Below are positions 1 to 10,600 of a stretch of DNA of 64,000 nt, one piece after another. Below the pieces are notes generated by a model. It did no database searches. It was not told the DNA's origin and saw only the letters and a list, made by a program, of their open reading frames with translations. The translations under genes were made by a program, and so were the position numbers. Location of the stretch: assembly GCA_022605405.1 (NCBI GenBank), contig JABYQQ010000016.1:496001-560000 (forward strand). Direction: 5' to 3'. The stretch's first letter is position 1; every line of letters starts with the position of its first letter. Source of the stretch: Earliella scabrosa. Taxonomy: Eukaryota; Basidiomycota; Agaricomycetes; Polyporales; Polyporaceae.

Positions 1-298
1 CCGGAGGGGCCTCCGGTCATCGGGGGTGCATCGCTGGGAAGCACGTTGAGGCTCCTCAACATCAGCTATCGCAGAAGATGTACTCACGTAGTCTCCTCGC
101 AGTCACTGAGTGAGGACAGGTCGCTCAGCGCGTCCATGTCGACGTGCTCTTCGCAATAGCACTTAGGTGGCGCGCCCTCTGTGTTGAGCACCCCTCGGCC
201 GGAACGGTCGGCTTGACTGAGAAAGAGGTCTGCCAGTTTGAGGGCGTCGAGATGGCGAGTATCCTCAGGGGTGCCCAGCGGTGACCAGGGACCCGCAC
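1..298 (-). CDS. TET/JBP-like dioxygenase, 5' exons of a second copy, cut by window start
   Basis: Base-for-base copy of two exons of the gene ending at 18401: exon 88-298 (contains AGPWSPLGTPEDTRHLDALK and, near its end, MDALSDLSSLSDCEE) and the first 33 bases of the next exon, joined by a GT-AG intron at 34-87. The catalytic exons would lie before position 1 and cannot be seen. Further 5' exons between about 300 and 1570 are likely but I could not fix their splice sites. Confidence 0.55.
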
Positions 299-981
299 CT
301 GAGAACGAAGCACATCAGGCTTTCGAGCATGCAAGGGTGATGTCATTCCTACCCTCAGCTGCCTGGGAAGCGGGGATATCCTGAGCGCGCTGACGCCCTG
401 TTCGCAGAGGATTGGCATGAGCGCGATGGAGGGAGACCCGAGGCGTTCGGTGGACCATTGGGGCCCGCGGGGGAAGAGAGGCGTCTGGGAGAAGACGGCT
501 GAGACTCCAACAGTCGCGCTGGAACTCCGGGCGTACTCACTCTGCATGGACTCGACGGGGAGGGGGAGAGCGAAGAGGGGGAGCGCGCACACCGGAGCCA
601 CCTTTCCCAGCTTAGCGACTTTTAGCTCGACGCTCGGTCGGCGGATGGAAGTAGCGAGATCATCACGCCAAGCGCCAAGTCCGCCCCAACCCCTGGCGTC
701 CAGGCACCACCGTTGTGGGGGACGTTGAACGGGGGCGAGTCGGCCGACCGCGCCCTATCCCTCTACGCCGGGGGACACTGGAGCAGACGACCCCGGGGCT
801 GAGCCAGCGTGCCAATGCTCGCGGCGTGCCCTCGAGGACGACCACCCCGCATTCCGACAACGGCGAAGGAAGGAAAAGACCCCGCATCGCACCCAGAGAG
901 GACCTAACGCGGTGGTGGTGGAGCCCTCGTATGCGCTCAACGGCGGCAGCCTAGTGACACGGCAAGGGACGTTGGGGGGTC

Positions 982-1408
982 GGAGAGTACCTCTCCAACC
1001 CGAGCCCTATCGAAGACCCCGAGGAGAGTACCTCCCCCCAGAGCCCCGAAGCCTTCGTCGCAGACTGACGGAACAGCGGTCGGAAGACCCGGAAATGAGA
1101 ACCTCACCCGAAGCCCCCAACTGCGCTGCCGGCATACTCGCGCACGCCCCGAGCGCACCGAGGAAGTGAGCGGGACGGCGGGCAATGAGAGTACCTCTCA
1201 AAGCCCGCATCCACCTCCAGAGACGGCCGTACCGGCTCGAACTCTACGGTGGAAGTGTGCAATGGGAGGGCAGGGAGCGGGGGCGATACTTGCAACGGGA
1301 AGGGAGACGAGATCGTTAGTACTCACCTGCACTTCCGTGCCCAATGATTGTCCTCCAGCCCATCCCACCGAAGCTTTGGCCCGGGCGCGGGGCGAGGAGT
1401 ACCTCCTG
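982..1408. repeat. Four copies of an imperfect palindrome GAGAGTACCTCTC
   Basis: Near-palindromic 15-mers occur at 982-996 (GGAGAGTACCTCTCC), 1023-1037, 1186-1200 and 1394-1408, with spacings of 41, 163 and 208 bases. They lie in the 5' part of the dioxygenase gene (minus strand), where they would read as GGTACTC blocks. They could be protein repeats or binding sites. The same four recur in copy 2 at 20544-20970. Confidence 0.6.
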
Positions 1409-1569
1409 CCCCCCACCACAGCACGGGACGACGGTACCCGTCGTCGAACGCCCTGTCTACAGCCTCGGAATGCAGGTAAGTGGAAGCTAAGGTGGGGGAA
1501 AGGCGAAGGAGGAGGGGGATATGACTCTCCGGCATAGCCCACAAACAAGTACAAAACCATGTCACGTGA

Positions 1570-2107
1570 TTGCTTGGATTTGTTTGGGCAAGGCGCCTCT
1601 GGGCCTCTCCCGACCGTCGGACTCTAGGGCCCGGGCTGGACAGGTACGCTGCTTAGGCTCCGACTTATCTCAGTCGGAATGCTCGGAGTACACGGTCCAA
1701 CGGTCGAACCGGTATGTCGTAACGTGCATCGGGCGCGCGCAGGTCACCCTTGACCGCATTTTGCAGGCTCCAGGCTACCCTAACTCACCTAACGCTCACT
1801 GGGGCTCTGGGAGGACATATCAAGCGGGGTCTTCGCCGACGCTGTCGACCCTTTGGGACCCGCCTCGCGATAGCATCGCCGAGAGCACGGCGACGGGCTG
1901 ACTGCTCAAGACCGCATGGTGCCTGATCACTGCGGTGCGGTGGGTTGTCCCGTGGCTTGCGCGTGCGCGAATGACGCATGAGGAGGTCATCCCGAGCGGC
2001 CTGAGATTCTGCGGTGAGTGTTGGTCGGCGGGGATCCCGTACTGAAGTTCTGATTGCGAGCTTTAATCAAGCAGCATCTGTGCATCGATTGTGCTCTCGC
2101 GCGTCTT
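1570..2107. other. Intergenic stretch between the dioxygenase gene (-) and the cargo gene (+), copy 1
   Basis: No convincing reading frame on either strand. It separates two divergently transcribed genes and so probably holds both promoters. It is duplicated at 21132-21669. Confidence 0.4.
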
Positions 2108-2115
2108 GTATAAAA
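2108..2115 (+). promoter_or_regulatory. TATA box of the small cargo gene, copy 1
   Basis: TATAAAAG lies 43 bases before the chosen ATG at 2158 (a closer ATG at 2140 would leave almost no leader). The same box is at 21670-21677 in copy 2. Confidence 0.5.
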
Positions 2116-2157
2116 GCAAGCCCTTTGTTTGACATCCATATGGCCCATAATCTCGCT

Positions 2158-2914
2158 ATGGACACACAGCAGCAGACGGCGAACGGAGACGCTCTTGAGG
2201 TCGAAAGCTGGGTTCCGGACAAGGTTGTCAAGTAAGCTTGCTATGCAGCACCGACTGCCTTGTGGTGGCGACTGATCAGACTGCACAGGCGACTGGAGCG
2301 CTATGTGCAGAAGGCGGACCGCCCGGAACGTACATTTGCGGTCACTCGCATCCCGTGGGATGAGTGTGTCTGGCGGTCAGGCGCGCTTTGCTTCGCGAAC
2401 GACCTCGTTTCATTGGCGATCGTCGGGCTTGTAAAGAACATCTGCTATCAACACTCGATCCACACAGCCCCCTACTTCGAGATGGAGCTACAGCTGCTAC
2501 GTCAGGCGGATCGGGACGCGCTGACGGCGATGCTAGGAGACTTTGCGCCGACGCGTGAGTCTCCCTGGAGTATGGGATGACGGAATACTTACACTAGAGC
2601 CACCCACCTGCAGAAACTTTAGAGTCCCTTTTGACCATGCGTCGCAACATGGAGCTGACGTCGGAGGTGCGCTGCTAGAGTCTCAGCCTGCTGATCTCCC
2701 CGGTTCTGATGCCTTGCGGTAGACGCTGCCGGTCTACGACGCATCCGAACGACTCGTGCCCAAGACCAATGTCGGCGCGCGCGTTGACTTTTCAGATGTG
2801 CGAGCCGGAGATATAGTGATGGTGGAGGCGGGTATCGTGCGGGGTGACAGCGGGCTGGAGTTACGCATTGAATGCATCCAACTAATCGTCAACGGGCCGA
2901 TCGAGGTAGAATAA
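2158..2914 (+). CDS. Small KDZ-element cargo protein of unknown function, copy 1 (194 aa)
   Basis: Four exons join cleanly with GT-AG introns: 2158-2231, 2289-2554, 2614-2666 and 2723-2914, giving 194 residues. The protein starts MDTQQQTANGDALEVESWVP, has a helical middle (DECVWRSGALCFANDL, MELQLLRQADRDALTAML) and ends in a short beta-rich tail (VRAGDIVMVEAGIVRGDSGL). No signal peptide, membrane segment or catalytic motif is seen. I recall similar small acidic proteins with a VYDA-like block near transposases in mushroom genomes, but cannot name a family. The ATG at 2158 was chosen by its distance to the TATA box. It lies between the dioxygenase and the transposase, both on the other strand. 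Identical in copy 2. Confidence 0.65.
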
Positions 2915-3121
2915 ACAACGTCCAGTAGCCGATAGTGGGGGGAAGAGCAACTCCACCGACCGGATGGCAGGCGGCCAAGCCTGACGTCGCGTTGGAGCTG
3001 GGTCCGAGGGCGCACGAGTGTCATGTTACGGTGGTCGCCGTGTAGCAGTTTATAGATCCATCTACCCTGAAACATGGACTGGGATACGACAGCACGCTAC
3101 AGAATAACCAGATGAGGCCGG

Positions 3122-4722
3122 CTAGGAACGGGGCAGACGGAGCTCATCGTAAGGAACAATACGTGGTTTGGCCCCCCGCTGCGCCAGAGTAGAGACCTTC
3201 CACTCATTATAGATCATGATCATCTCGTCCAAAAAGAAGTTATGGTGAATCTTCGTCATCTCACGGACGATGGGGAGAAATTTGCCGAACCAACCATTGG
3301 TCTGCTCCGCGATGGAGGAGTTAAATAACCACTCCTTGCCCTGCATCAACTCTGGAAAGGAGGCGGGGTTGCAGTTCATCGCGCAGTACGCATCGGAATC
3401 CTTGTGCTTGACTGTCGCGTGGAACACGTCGACGGGCAAGCCGACGTTGGAGAGACGGGTCTCCCCGGAGGCGCGGATGTGTTTCAACAACTGGCAGTTG
3501 TTATCGAAGAAGCAGAACGAGGGTTGGCAGCGAGGTAGCTCTGGAGGGAAAGTGCGAAGGAGGAACGCCTGGAGGAGGAGGATATCACATATGTGAGAGC
3601 TACCGCCTACGTAGCAGCCAATGGGCTTACCAGGCAGTTTGAAACAGACTCAGCCTCATAGAACGTGGCCCGCGAGACGATGACGCCGCAACACCTAACG
3701 ATGAGTTGTTCGTTATGGGTGTATCTCCGGGTGAGAGCTGTCTTGAAAGCGCGGCTGGCGGTCTTGTCTACGCACTCGTCCGCTGTCGCAGCCTGCGACT
3801 CTTCGCTCGCGAGCGAGACGGCGACGTCAGGGTCATCGAGAATATCCATGTCTCCAGCGGCCGCCGTTGCCGCGCGAATGAGTGACGCCGTGGAATGGCC
3901 TGCCAGACGTTTCTTTAGGCGATGGATCGCCCGTCCTCGCTCGCGCTTCTCGAGCTCGTGAGCCCGATGGGCGGGCGTGTTACAGGTTCGCATATTGTCC
4001 GAGACGGCATGCGGGCACTGCTTGATAGCGCACATGCCCTCCAGCTGCCTATGGGCATGACAGAACCGATGCCTGGGTGAACCTAGATCGTTGCGGCAGT
4101 GATCCACGTTGCAACGAGGATGACCGATAGTCACGCCGTCCATGACGCAGGCGGACAGTCGTTCTGGATATGCACGATGAGAGGAGGGCCTCACTACTGG
4201 TCTAGGGAATGAAAAACTCAATGAAAAACTCACTAGGAGGCTCGTGCGGACCTCGACGAGGGATGATCTTCTCGCACTCATCGCATGCATGAGCCCAATA
4301 CGGCTGGTAGGCGCCTCCAACCATACGCTTGTTACGCGCCACCAACGCCTCGTCCAACCGGTCGCTCTGTTTGCCGTGATGAGGGAGTCGTAAAGGGGGG
4401 AGAGTGGGCTGATGGTCGGAGTCCAGCAGGAGCGCGTGGAGATAGAATGCATTCCAGACAAGGTCGGTGGTGAGGGGATGAGAATGATTATCAGAGCAGA
4501 GGCCGGCGTTGTACACGCGCGCAACGGTCTCTCCCGAGGCGCTGCATAATGCAACAGTGAGAGCCGTGCGAGTACGAGCATGTGGAGAGTACATACTGAG
4601 CAAACGCCATTTGCGAACGGATGAGGGACATGAGTTCAACATCTACGTATGAGTGCTCAGCAGCTTCGATGGTCTGGGGCATTCCCGGATGGTATTGTCG
4701 AATGGCGGTGGGAGAGCTCGCG
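3122..4722 (-). pseudogene. KDZ transposase, copy 1, 5'-truncated by the element junction
   Basis: Identical to the intact transposase of copy 2 but missing its start, the first two exons and part of the third: coding sequence begins inside the exon with the RQYHPGMPQ block and is cut at 4722, where the left terminus of the 21.4 kb element starts. The three candidate catalytic residues are still encoded (D at 4138-4140, D at 3503-3505, E at 3305-3307) and no internal damage was seen. Without its ATG and promoter it is probably silent, unless transcribed from the neighbouring element end. Confidence 0.8.
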
Positions 4723-4768
4723 CAGAAGATCTGAAATATGGCCCGTGATCCGGCGGACTCCCGCGGAC
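4723..4768 (+). repeat. Left terminal inverted repeat of the KDZ element
   Basis: CAGAAGATCTGAAATATGG, a 7-base spacer (CCCGTGA), then two 10-base units at 4749-4758 (TCCGGCGGAC) and 4759-4768 (TCCCGCGGAC). It matches the right end in inverted orientation: the 20 bases of the two units are identical and the outermost part agrees at about 14 of 18 positions. Confidence 0.7.
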
Positions 4769-6092
4769 CACATGTGCACGTGACCTCATCAGTCAGCGTT
4801 CATTCGGCACTGCCCCTCATGTCTAAGGCTGTGCCCAGTATGTACGGAGTGGTTGCGCATTTTATGTCAATTCCCTCCCGTATCTCACCTCCATTCGCGA
4901 CAAGTTCGCCCCATAATCCCTCGCCTCGTTCGCGATCTCTCTCGCCTCGTTCGTGAGCCCTCGCCTCTTTCGTCACTTCGTAACACAGTCTCTAAGGCAT
5001 TCCGCATGATGTGCAACAGCGTTCCATCTGTTCCAAACTGTTCGACATCATTTATGCTACATTGCCACTCTGTTCGGCATTCATAGTATGGCATCCCTAC
5101 ATTTTGTGCCGAACAATTCTCTAGTTCTTGTGCTGCAGCATACTGGGGTACATCCCATCCAACTCCGTATCCTCTCACAACACGACCTGGGCCAGCCACA
5201 TGAACACCCACAAGTCAGCTTGTTGCACGGGTTTACTAGGTATTCACTGTACCACATAACCATCTATCTCACTCCACCTGCACGCTCTCATATCATTCCT
5301 TTGCCCTACAGGTCTTTCAAAACATCTCGGTACGCCTTATCCATCGTGTCCTCTCAGTGTTCCCGGCTTGTCATGCGCTGTGAGTCAACCTGTTGCTTGC
5401 TCAGAATACGGCCCCATTTAGCCACTCACATGCTCTGTAAATCCGTATGTCATGCCTCTATCTCCACTGCACCCTCGGGATCCAGATCTGAAGCAAACTC
5501 CATCCCGACGCTTCACCTGTCACCTATACTGTATGTCCAGATGTCGATCACTTTATTCACGGGCATGTTGCTACTTCTCAATAAGCCCACCACTCCTCTA
5601 CTTCCATCCTGCGACAAGCATCGCATTCTCTCACTGCTGTTCGACGCCGTGTTCGGCATTATGCAGGGTGCGCCTCCATTGTCCGTATCCCATGATTCAA
5701 ACTTCTCTCTGCCACCGCTAGGTCAACCACATGCTTCGCCTCCTGTTCGGTCATCACATGCATACTTCACGATCACGGTGAGTAGACCGGCACTGCATGA
5801 GTCCTTCACCAGTTGTCCTGCTCATTTCTCCGTTGCGCACCCTCCGTCGCCGTTCTCACCATGAGTCCACCCCACAGTTGTCACTCGGGCAAGTCACCTT
5901 CTTCGCTCACGTATCTCACCCCATATTTATCGTCCCTTTGGCTATTCCAGGTCTTTCCATGTCTCCAGCTTGGGCTTTCTATTGGTTGGCCCCCGTGCAA
6001 CCCGATCGAATACTCAGCCGATCGTTGATGTATTTTATTTATGCTAGACCTTGCCCCGCCTGTCGCACTGGTAACCGACGCCACGCCTTCCT
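4769..6092. repeat. Left subterminal region with TGTTCGGCA repeats
   Basis: About 1.3 kb without a credible gene (open frames here have no coding look). It contains CATTCGGCAC 4801-4810, CTGTTCGACATC 5038-5049, TGTTCGGCAT 5071-5080, one opposite copy TGCCGAACA 5107-5115, CTGTTCGACG near 5637, TGTTCGGCATT 5650-5660 and CTGTTCGGTCAT 5743-5754, plus a short TCGCCTCGTTCG tandem at 4920-4975. The mirror-image set lies at the right end, as expected for transposase-binding subterminal repeats. Confidence 0.6.
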
Positions 6093-6099
6093 ATATAAG
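6093..6099 (+). promoter_or_regulatory. TATA box of the cysteine-rich cargo gene
   Basis: TATATAA about 100 bases before the ATG at 6199. Confidence 0.45.
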
Positions 6100-6198
6100 T
6101 TACGCGGCTCGCGCCTGAACGCCTCGGCCGCTGCGATTCAGTGTCTCCCTACGCTTCGCTCCAGTCTTCTCGCCAGACTTGCCGCCACGACGCCTTCC

Positions 6199-8428
6199 AT
6201 GGACGCAGACCCCCTTCGCCATCTCAACCTCTGTCCCTCATGCGGCATAGCCAAGGTCTCTGCTGTTCAGCTATGCAAAGGCGCTAATTATCCGGAGCAT
6301 ATTGACTGGTGGTATGAAGTTGTGAGTCGACTCCTCTCTTCCTGGGTTACTCTCCTATCTCAAATCGTCGCACACCACTCTCAGTGCATCAACAACCACG
6401 AGACGTCCTCCCAGCGTTGCAGTTACCTCAAGTTCCGAACTGACCTCCCCCGAGGCAAACCCCGAGGTGCACCCCGCGTCCCATGTCCGGGTCGTCTCTG
6501 CAGCACGCAAGCGGGCTGCGGTAAGGTCAACGCTGGTTGTCTCTTTGGACTCTGCGAAGCGTGTTGCGCGGATGCACACGAGCAGCTCCCTGGACTTCGC
6601 AGCTGCCGCGTCTCAACCCATCGCACTGCGGTGGGCCAAGAACGTACCGGTATGTACTTCAACGCTCTCTTGGCTAGTTGGCGATTGCCTTATACGCGTC
6701 TAGGTCGTCGTCGCCTTAGAACGGCACCTGCCGCCCCTACACCGCCCCCGACTGCTCTTCCAATTTCTGCAGCGTCCGCCCCCATCCCACTAGCAGTCCC
6801 ACCGGCTCTGCCGACATCAAGTCTAGCCGCTGTGACCACCAGCGTAGCGGCTGCCACGACAAGTGCAGCACCCCCCGCGGCTACTCCTTCCCTCCCCCTC
6901 CCTGGGACCGCAGCTCCGGGTACTTTCCCGCCAGCTGCGCCCTCTGCAGGCGCTCCCTCGACCACTCCTCTCGTTCCCCTCCCTACTCCCATTCCTACCG
7001 CTGTTGGCCTGGCCACAACGGCCGTCGCTCCACATGCTGCCGCTGGGGCTACCTCATCTGAACCGGCAACCACGTCTCCAACCAAGCCTCGCCGCGGACG
7101 TCGCGGAAAGGCCGCCAAGAAGACGACGGGCGGAAATGTCGAGATCGTACCCCATCTCTCCTCCTACGCGCTCTCCATCGACCCTCCCTACGAACACACA
7201 CTGGACCAGGCCGAGGTTGCTGAGCGGAGGCGTTTGGAGGATAAGAACGCGAGCAAGGTCGCCGAGGAGGAGGAGGCCAAGAGTATCAGTCTGACTTGGT
7301 GGGCTCAGGTATGTCGTTCTATCGTCTCGACTCTCTACCCCACCCAGACGAAGGCGTGTAGGATGCCAAAGGGCCCATCCGCGTCAACGCCAAGGTTCTT
7401 GCCCCGCATTACCCCTGGTTTCGCCCTACCGACTCGGAGTATCTCGTCAAGCGCTTTGACCTAGCCAGCCGCGACTACAGTTACTTCGATTGGGCGTCCT
7501 ACAGCTGGTTTGACGGCGACGCGACCACTCCTCGCCGAAATGTCACGGTGTGCGGCGAATTGCTTTTCCGCTCCGTTGGGGTCGAGGAGGCACCCGGGAT
7601 GCCTGCAGGACGCCTCCCAGGCGCGGAGGACGTGAGGGTCAGGCCGACGCACCCGTCAGTAGTAATCTCCTCGCTCCCAAAGCCTTTGACGCGCTACTGA
7701 CACCTCTATACTTCAGCCCATGGGCTCCGCAGACTCCATCTAGCATCCGCTATCTTCCGGCAGACAGTGGCTTTACGTTCACCCCACAATCCGCCCACAT
7801 GACGCCGACTGGCGTCCGCCCCGGTTCTATCCCCAACTCAGTCGTCCCCTCGCGCTCAGCCACTCCTTCCAGCTTTTCAAATGTCAGCACGCCCGCTAGT
7901 CAATTCTGCGAGCTCTCAATCACAGACCTTGACGCCACGCCCACCCTCTCTGATCCCACATTCGCAAACTCTGCTCCAACCATCGCCGACGATGGCCAGT
8001 CCAATCCCCAGCGGACTGAAGCGTCTCGTCTCCCAGCTCTGTTTCCCCGTGCCGACACGTCTCCCGTCGATGGTCCTTCGGACGCGTCCTCGACCCTCAC
8101 TTTCTACAAGCCGCTCGACCTAGGACCGGCTCCGCGCGGCCCCAGCAAGAGCGGTTGGCCCTGGCTTTACTTTTGCGACATGGCTGCCGGTTTCGAGGCG
8201 ATGGATCGATTCCGTCGAGACGATGGTATGTCCACGGATGCCGCGTTCGCCCTGGCTTTCCCTGGACACACCCGCGTCCGCGCGACGTTGAGCCAGAATC
8301 GCATTCCTTTTGATAAGGCGCGAAAGTCTCCCGGGGTCATCCAGCGATGGAAGTCATACGGGCGCACTCCCGCCGGAGAATGGGCGTCATTCCGCGCTGA
8401 GTGGGGCACCAAGCGGGGCGCGGAATAA
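6199..8428 (+). CDS. Cysteine-rich protein of unknown function (transposon cargo)
   Basis: Exon 1 (6199-6321) encodes MDADPLRHLNLCPSCGIAK and a NYPEHIDWWYEV block. After an intron follows a cysteine cluster (CSTQAGCGKVNAGC, GLCEACCADAHEQLPG) that looks zinc-binding, then a long Ala/Pro/Thr-rich linker, a basic patch (KPRRGRRGKAAKK), a conserved-looking block APHYPWFRPTDSEYLVKRF, a Ser/Thr/Pro-rich stretch, and a C-terminal block (GWPWLYFCDMAAGFEAMDRF to TPAGEWASF). I know this layout from many uncharacterised mushroom proteins but no function. Introns: 6322-6384, about 6650-6703, about 7310-7353. The join between the exon ending near 7632 and the frame starting after 7718 does not fit a simple GT-AG intron in the right phase, so there may be a frameshift or an unusual splice. 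It is the first gene inside the left end. Confidence 0.6.
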
Positions 8429-9020
8429 CGTCGGATCTAACTACTGTCCTTACACGGCTAATGACGAAAACGTTTCGCAACCTTTGTTTCCAGTCACGTC
8501 AGCGATGTTGGAGATACAGTACGCGAAGCCGCCCATATATCTTTTGTTTTTTGCTTCCTCCCTATACACTCCGGTATAGCATTGGACGACTGTACTGCTT
8601 TCAATGCAAACATCCACTGCAATGGCCCACCTGCAATATCCCACGTCCATGGGCTTGGACAGTCGGTCCCTGGGCGTTCAGGTTCAAGGGACATCGGTTT
8701 CAGCATAGCCGAAACCATCGGTCCGATATCCTTGTTCAACTAGGAAGCCAAGAGAACCTGGGCATACTAACCATACCCTGATCCCGGCGCGTGATGCCCG
8801 CGGGCTTGGGGGACTCGTCTGCAATGTTCTGGTGCGGCAGTATATACTCTGCGCTCACAGGTACTTGTTCTGCACCGCTGACGTGCCAACCCTGCCTGCT
8901 TGGTTTGGCGGCCAGTACAGCCCTCAGATTGTTCCATCCAAAATGGTGCCTAGGTTGGCTTATTCCGCTCCGGCGACATATTCCTGGTACTGATCATCAA
9001 TTTTCATCTGATTGATATAG
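8429..9020. other. Intergenic DNA within the element
   Basis: No supported gene. It presumably holds the promoter and first short exon of the F-box-like gene that follows; a TATATA run lies near 8841. Confidence 0.35.
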
Positions 9021-10250
9021 TCTACCGAGCGAGCTGGAAAATCTTTTTACAGACCTGCTCGATTTGCCCTCCTTGATCGCGTGGAGAGGCGTATGTCGGA
9101 CGACTTACGAGCGCGTCGAAACCACACTACAGTCGGCCCTTCAGCGAATTATATCGCATTATCTTCCCATTCCCGGTCTCTTCATGGCTAGCATGGATAG
9201 CTACCGCGCTATCATCGTGGGTCATGCAGCTCTAGCCTTCCTTCTACGCGACCAGGACGTGTTGTCTGACGTCCTGGAGATCTCGGTCGGTACCTCTCAA
9301 GCGGAGGATTTGCAACATGATCTGGTCGAGAGCCAAGCCCTGGTTCCCGTCCCCGACATGCCGACACCCCCAAACGTGCGCGATCGCGCGTCCCTCTTTC
9401 GCACCCCCAATCAGCGCTACGTGAGGTTGCTGGTCTCACCTTCAGACAATCCCTTGGTCATAGTAGCCCAGACGCACACCACCGCTCTCGTCAACTACGT
9501 CAGTTCCAAATCATTTGGTTGCGCATACCCGGCCTTTACACTCAACCGCCTCGCATTGTTTCCGGGTATGAAGGCTGGTCAGGACGATCATGGAGATAAC
9601 GACATCACGCACGGGGCGGCCGACCCGGACCCGGATTTAGGCTCGCTCTTCGCGCTCGCCAAGTGCGGGTTCTGGTTCTCCAATACCCCTGAGTCACTCG
9701 TGGCGCGGCTGGACGGTTGGACGACTCCCGAAAGATGCTCCGTTCACACCGCTCCCTACCTTTGTTTCCGTCGGACCTGGCTGTGTCCCGAGCAATTTCG
9801 CCACTTTGGCGACCAGGGGTCATTCGTTGCGTTGTTCGATACCGCTCATGTCTCACCCGAGAGACTCGCAGAGCAGAAGGATGCACCCTTCGCTTCCACG
9901 GTCATTTGGCGGTATAGCCAGATACCAAGCCGGTGCATGCATGACTGCGCGAGCTCTGATCCGGACCTGCTTGGCTATTGGGCCTACTATGAGCGCGTCG
10001 CCGTCCCACCCCATTTGATCCGATTTGGCCCTCGGTTTGTTGGGGCCGATTTAATCCAAGCATCGACGGAAACTCAGGTGAGGCTGTAGCAATGCGGCTG
10101 CAGTCGTCCTTCGTCTGTCAAGTATCTGCTGACCGCGCTCTTTTTGGTAGCACTCCCAAGTCTGGACTCCGCACCAAGCGCAATGTGTTGTGTGTATGGC
10201 GCTCAGAGCGACGGTCGGGCCCGCTCCCCTTCTGTGGGTTGGCGCAGTAG
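9021..10250 (+). CDS. F-box-like protein, paralogue 1 of 3 in the element
   Basis: The exon opening after a TATAG acceptor at 9020 starts LPSELENLFTDLLDLPSLIA and continues WRGVCRTTYERV, the typical shape of a fungal F-box (Leu-Pro, then Leu/Ile heptads, then R-x-V-C). The rest matches the genes at 15958 and 17224 in order: a glycine turn and Leu-rich helix (AIIVGHAALAFLL), a D-x-LEI strand, NYVSSKSFGCAYPAFTLNRL, and a late QFRHFGDQGSFVALFD. The frame runs to 10089, but CAG/GTGAGG there suggests an intron to about 10157 and a last exon ending at 10248-10250 (RTKRNVLCVW). The true ATG is upstream in a small exon I could not fix. F-box proteins usually bind Skp1 in SCF ubiquitin ligases; a role in the element is unknown. 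Confidence 0.55.
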
Positions 10251-10311
10251 GTGGCGGCTGGGCGGGAGTTGACGGGCATGCAATTCAGTGGGGCACGGAT
10301 GATGGGCACGT

Positions 10312-10584
10312 TCACGCCGAACCATGAACGCCTGTCCCCATGCATCGGTCACTATCACAGTCTTCTCGGTTGAGTAGTATGCGCGCAATGCTAATCTCCC
10401 CATCGGACCCAATCTGGATGAACATCTCGGCTGCGGGCTGACCCTCTTCCGTTGGGGCTGGATAGTCAAGTGTGATGCACGCGCGCGTCTCCGTGGGCTC
10501 CGCCAGGCGGCACTCATTTGATGCGGAGCGCGAAGGCACACAGTCTACGATGGTAGGATGAGAGGAAAACTTGTTTGGCTTCAC
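10312..10584 (-). CDS. Possible small protein, unknown (90 aa)
   Basis: An ATG-to-stop frame lies on the strand opposite to its neighbours in a gap between two genes. It has a coding-like composition (ACITLDYPAPTEEGQPAAEM, IQIGSDGEISIARILLNRED) and may join an exon further down (NVPIIRAPLNCMPVN at about 10260-10320). No family is recognised. It could be chance. Confidence 0.25.
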   Translation of the reverse strand: MKPNKFSSHPTIVDCVPSRSASNECRLAEPTETRACITLDYPAPTEEGQPAAEMFIQIGSDGEISIARILLNREDCDSDRCMGTGVHGSA

Positions 10585-10600
10585 TCCTCAGGCTGCTCTC

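Larger units (their letters stand above)
1..4722 (+). repeat. Direct repeat copy 1 (partner 19563-24284)
   Basis: The sequence from the first base of the window to 4722 is repeated at a constant offset of 19562 bases. I noticed one difference (C at 1439, T at 21001). It holds 5' exons of a TET/JBP-like gene, a small cargo gene and the 3' part of a KDZ transposase. Identity stops at 4722/24284, in the middle of a transposase exon, exactly where the left end of the large element begins. The left limit is set by the window, so the repeat may be longer. Confidence 0.95.

Noticed and set aside
5088..5864. 258-residue open frame on the plus strand in the left end of the element
   Set aside because: Composition is Ser/Leu/His-rich without any motif, and it overlaps the subterminal repeat array; it reads like pyrimidine-rich non-coding DNA.
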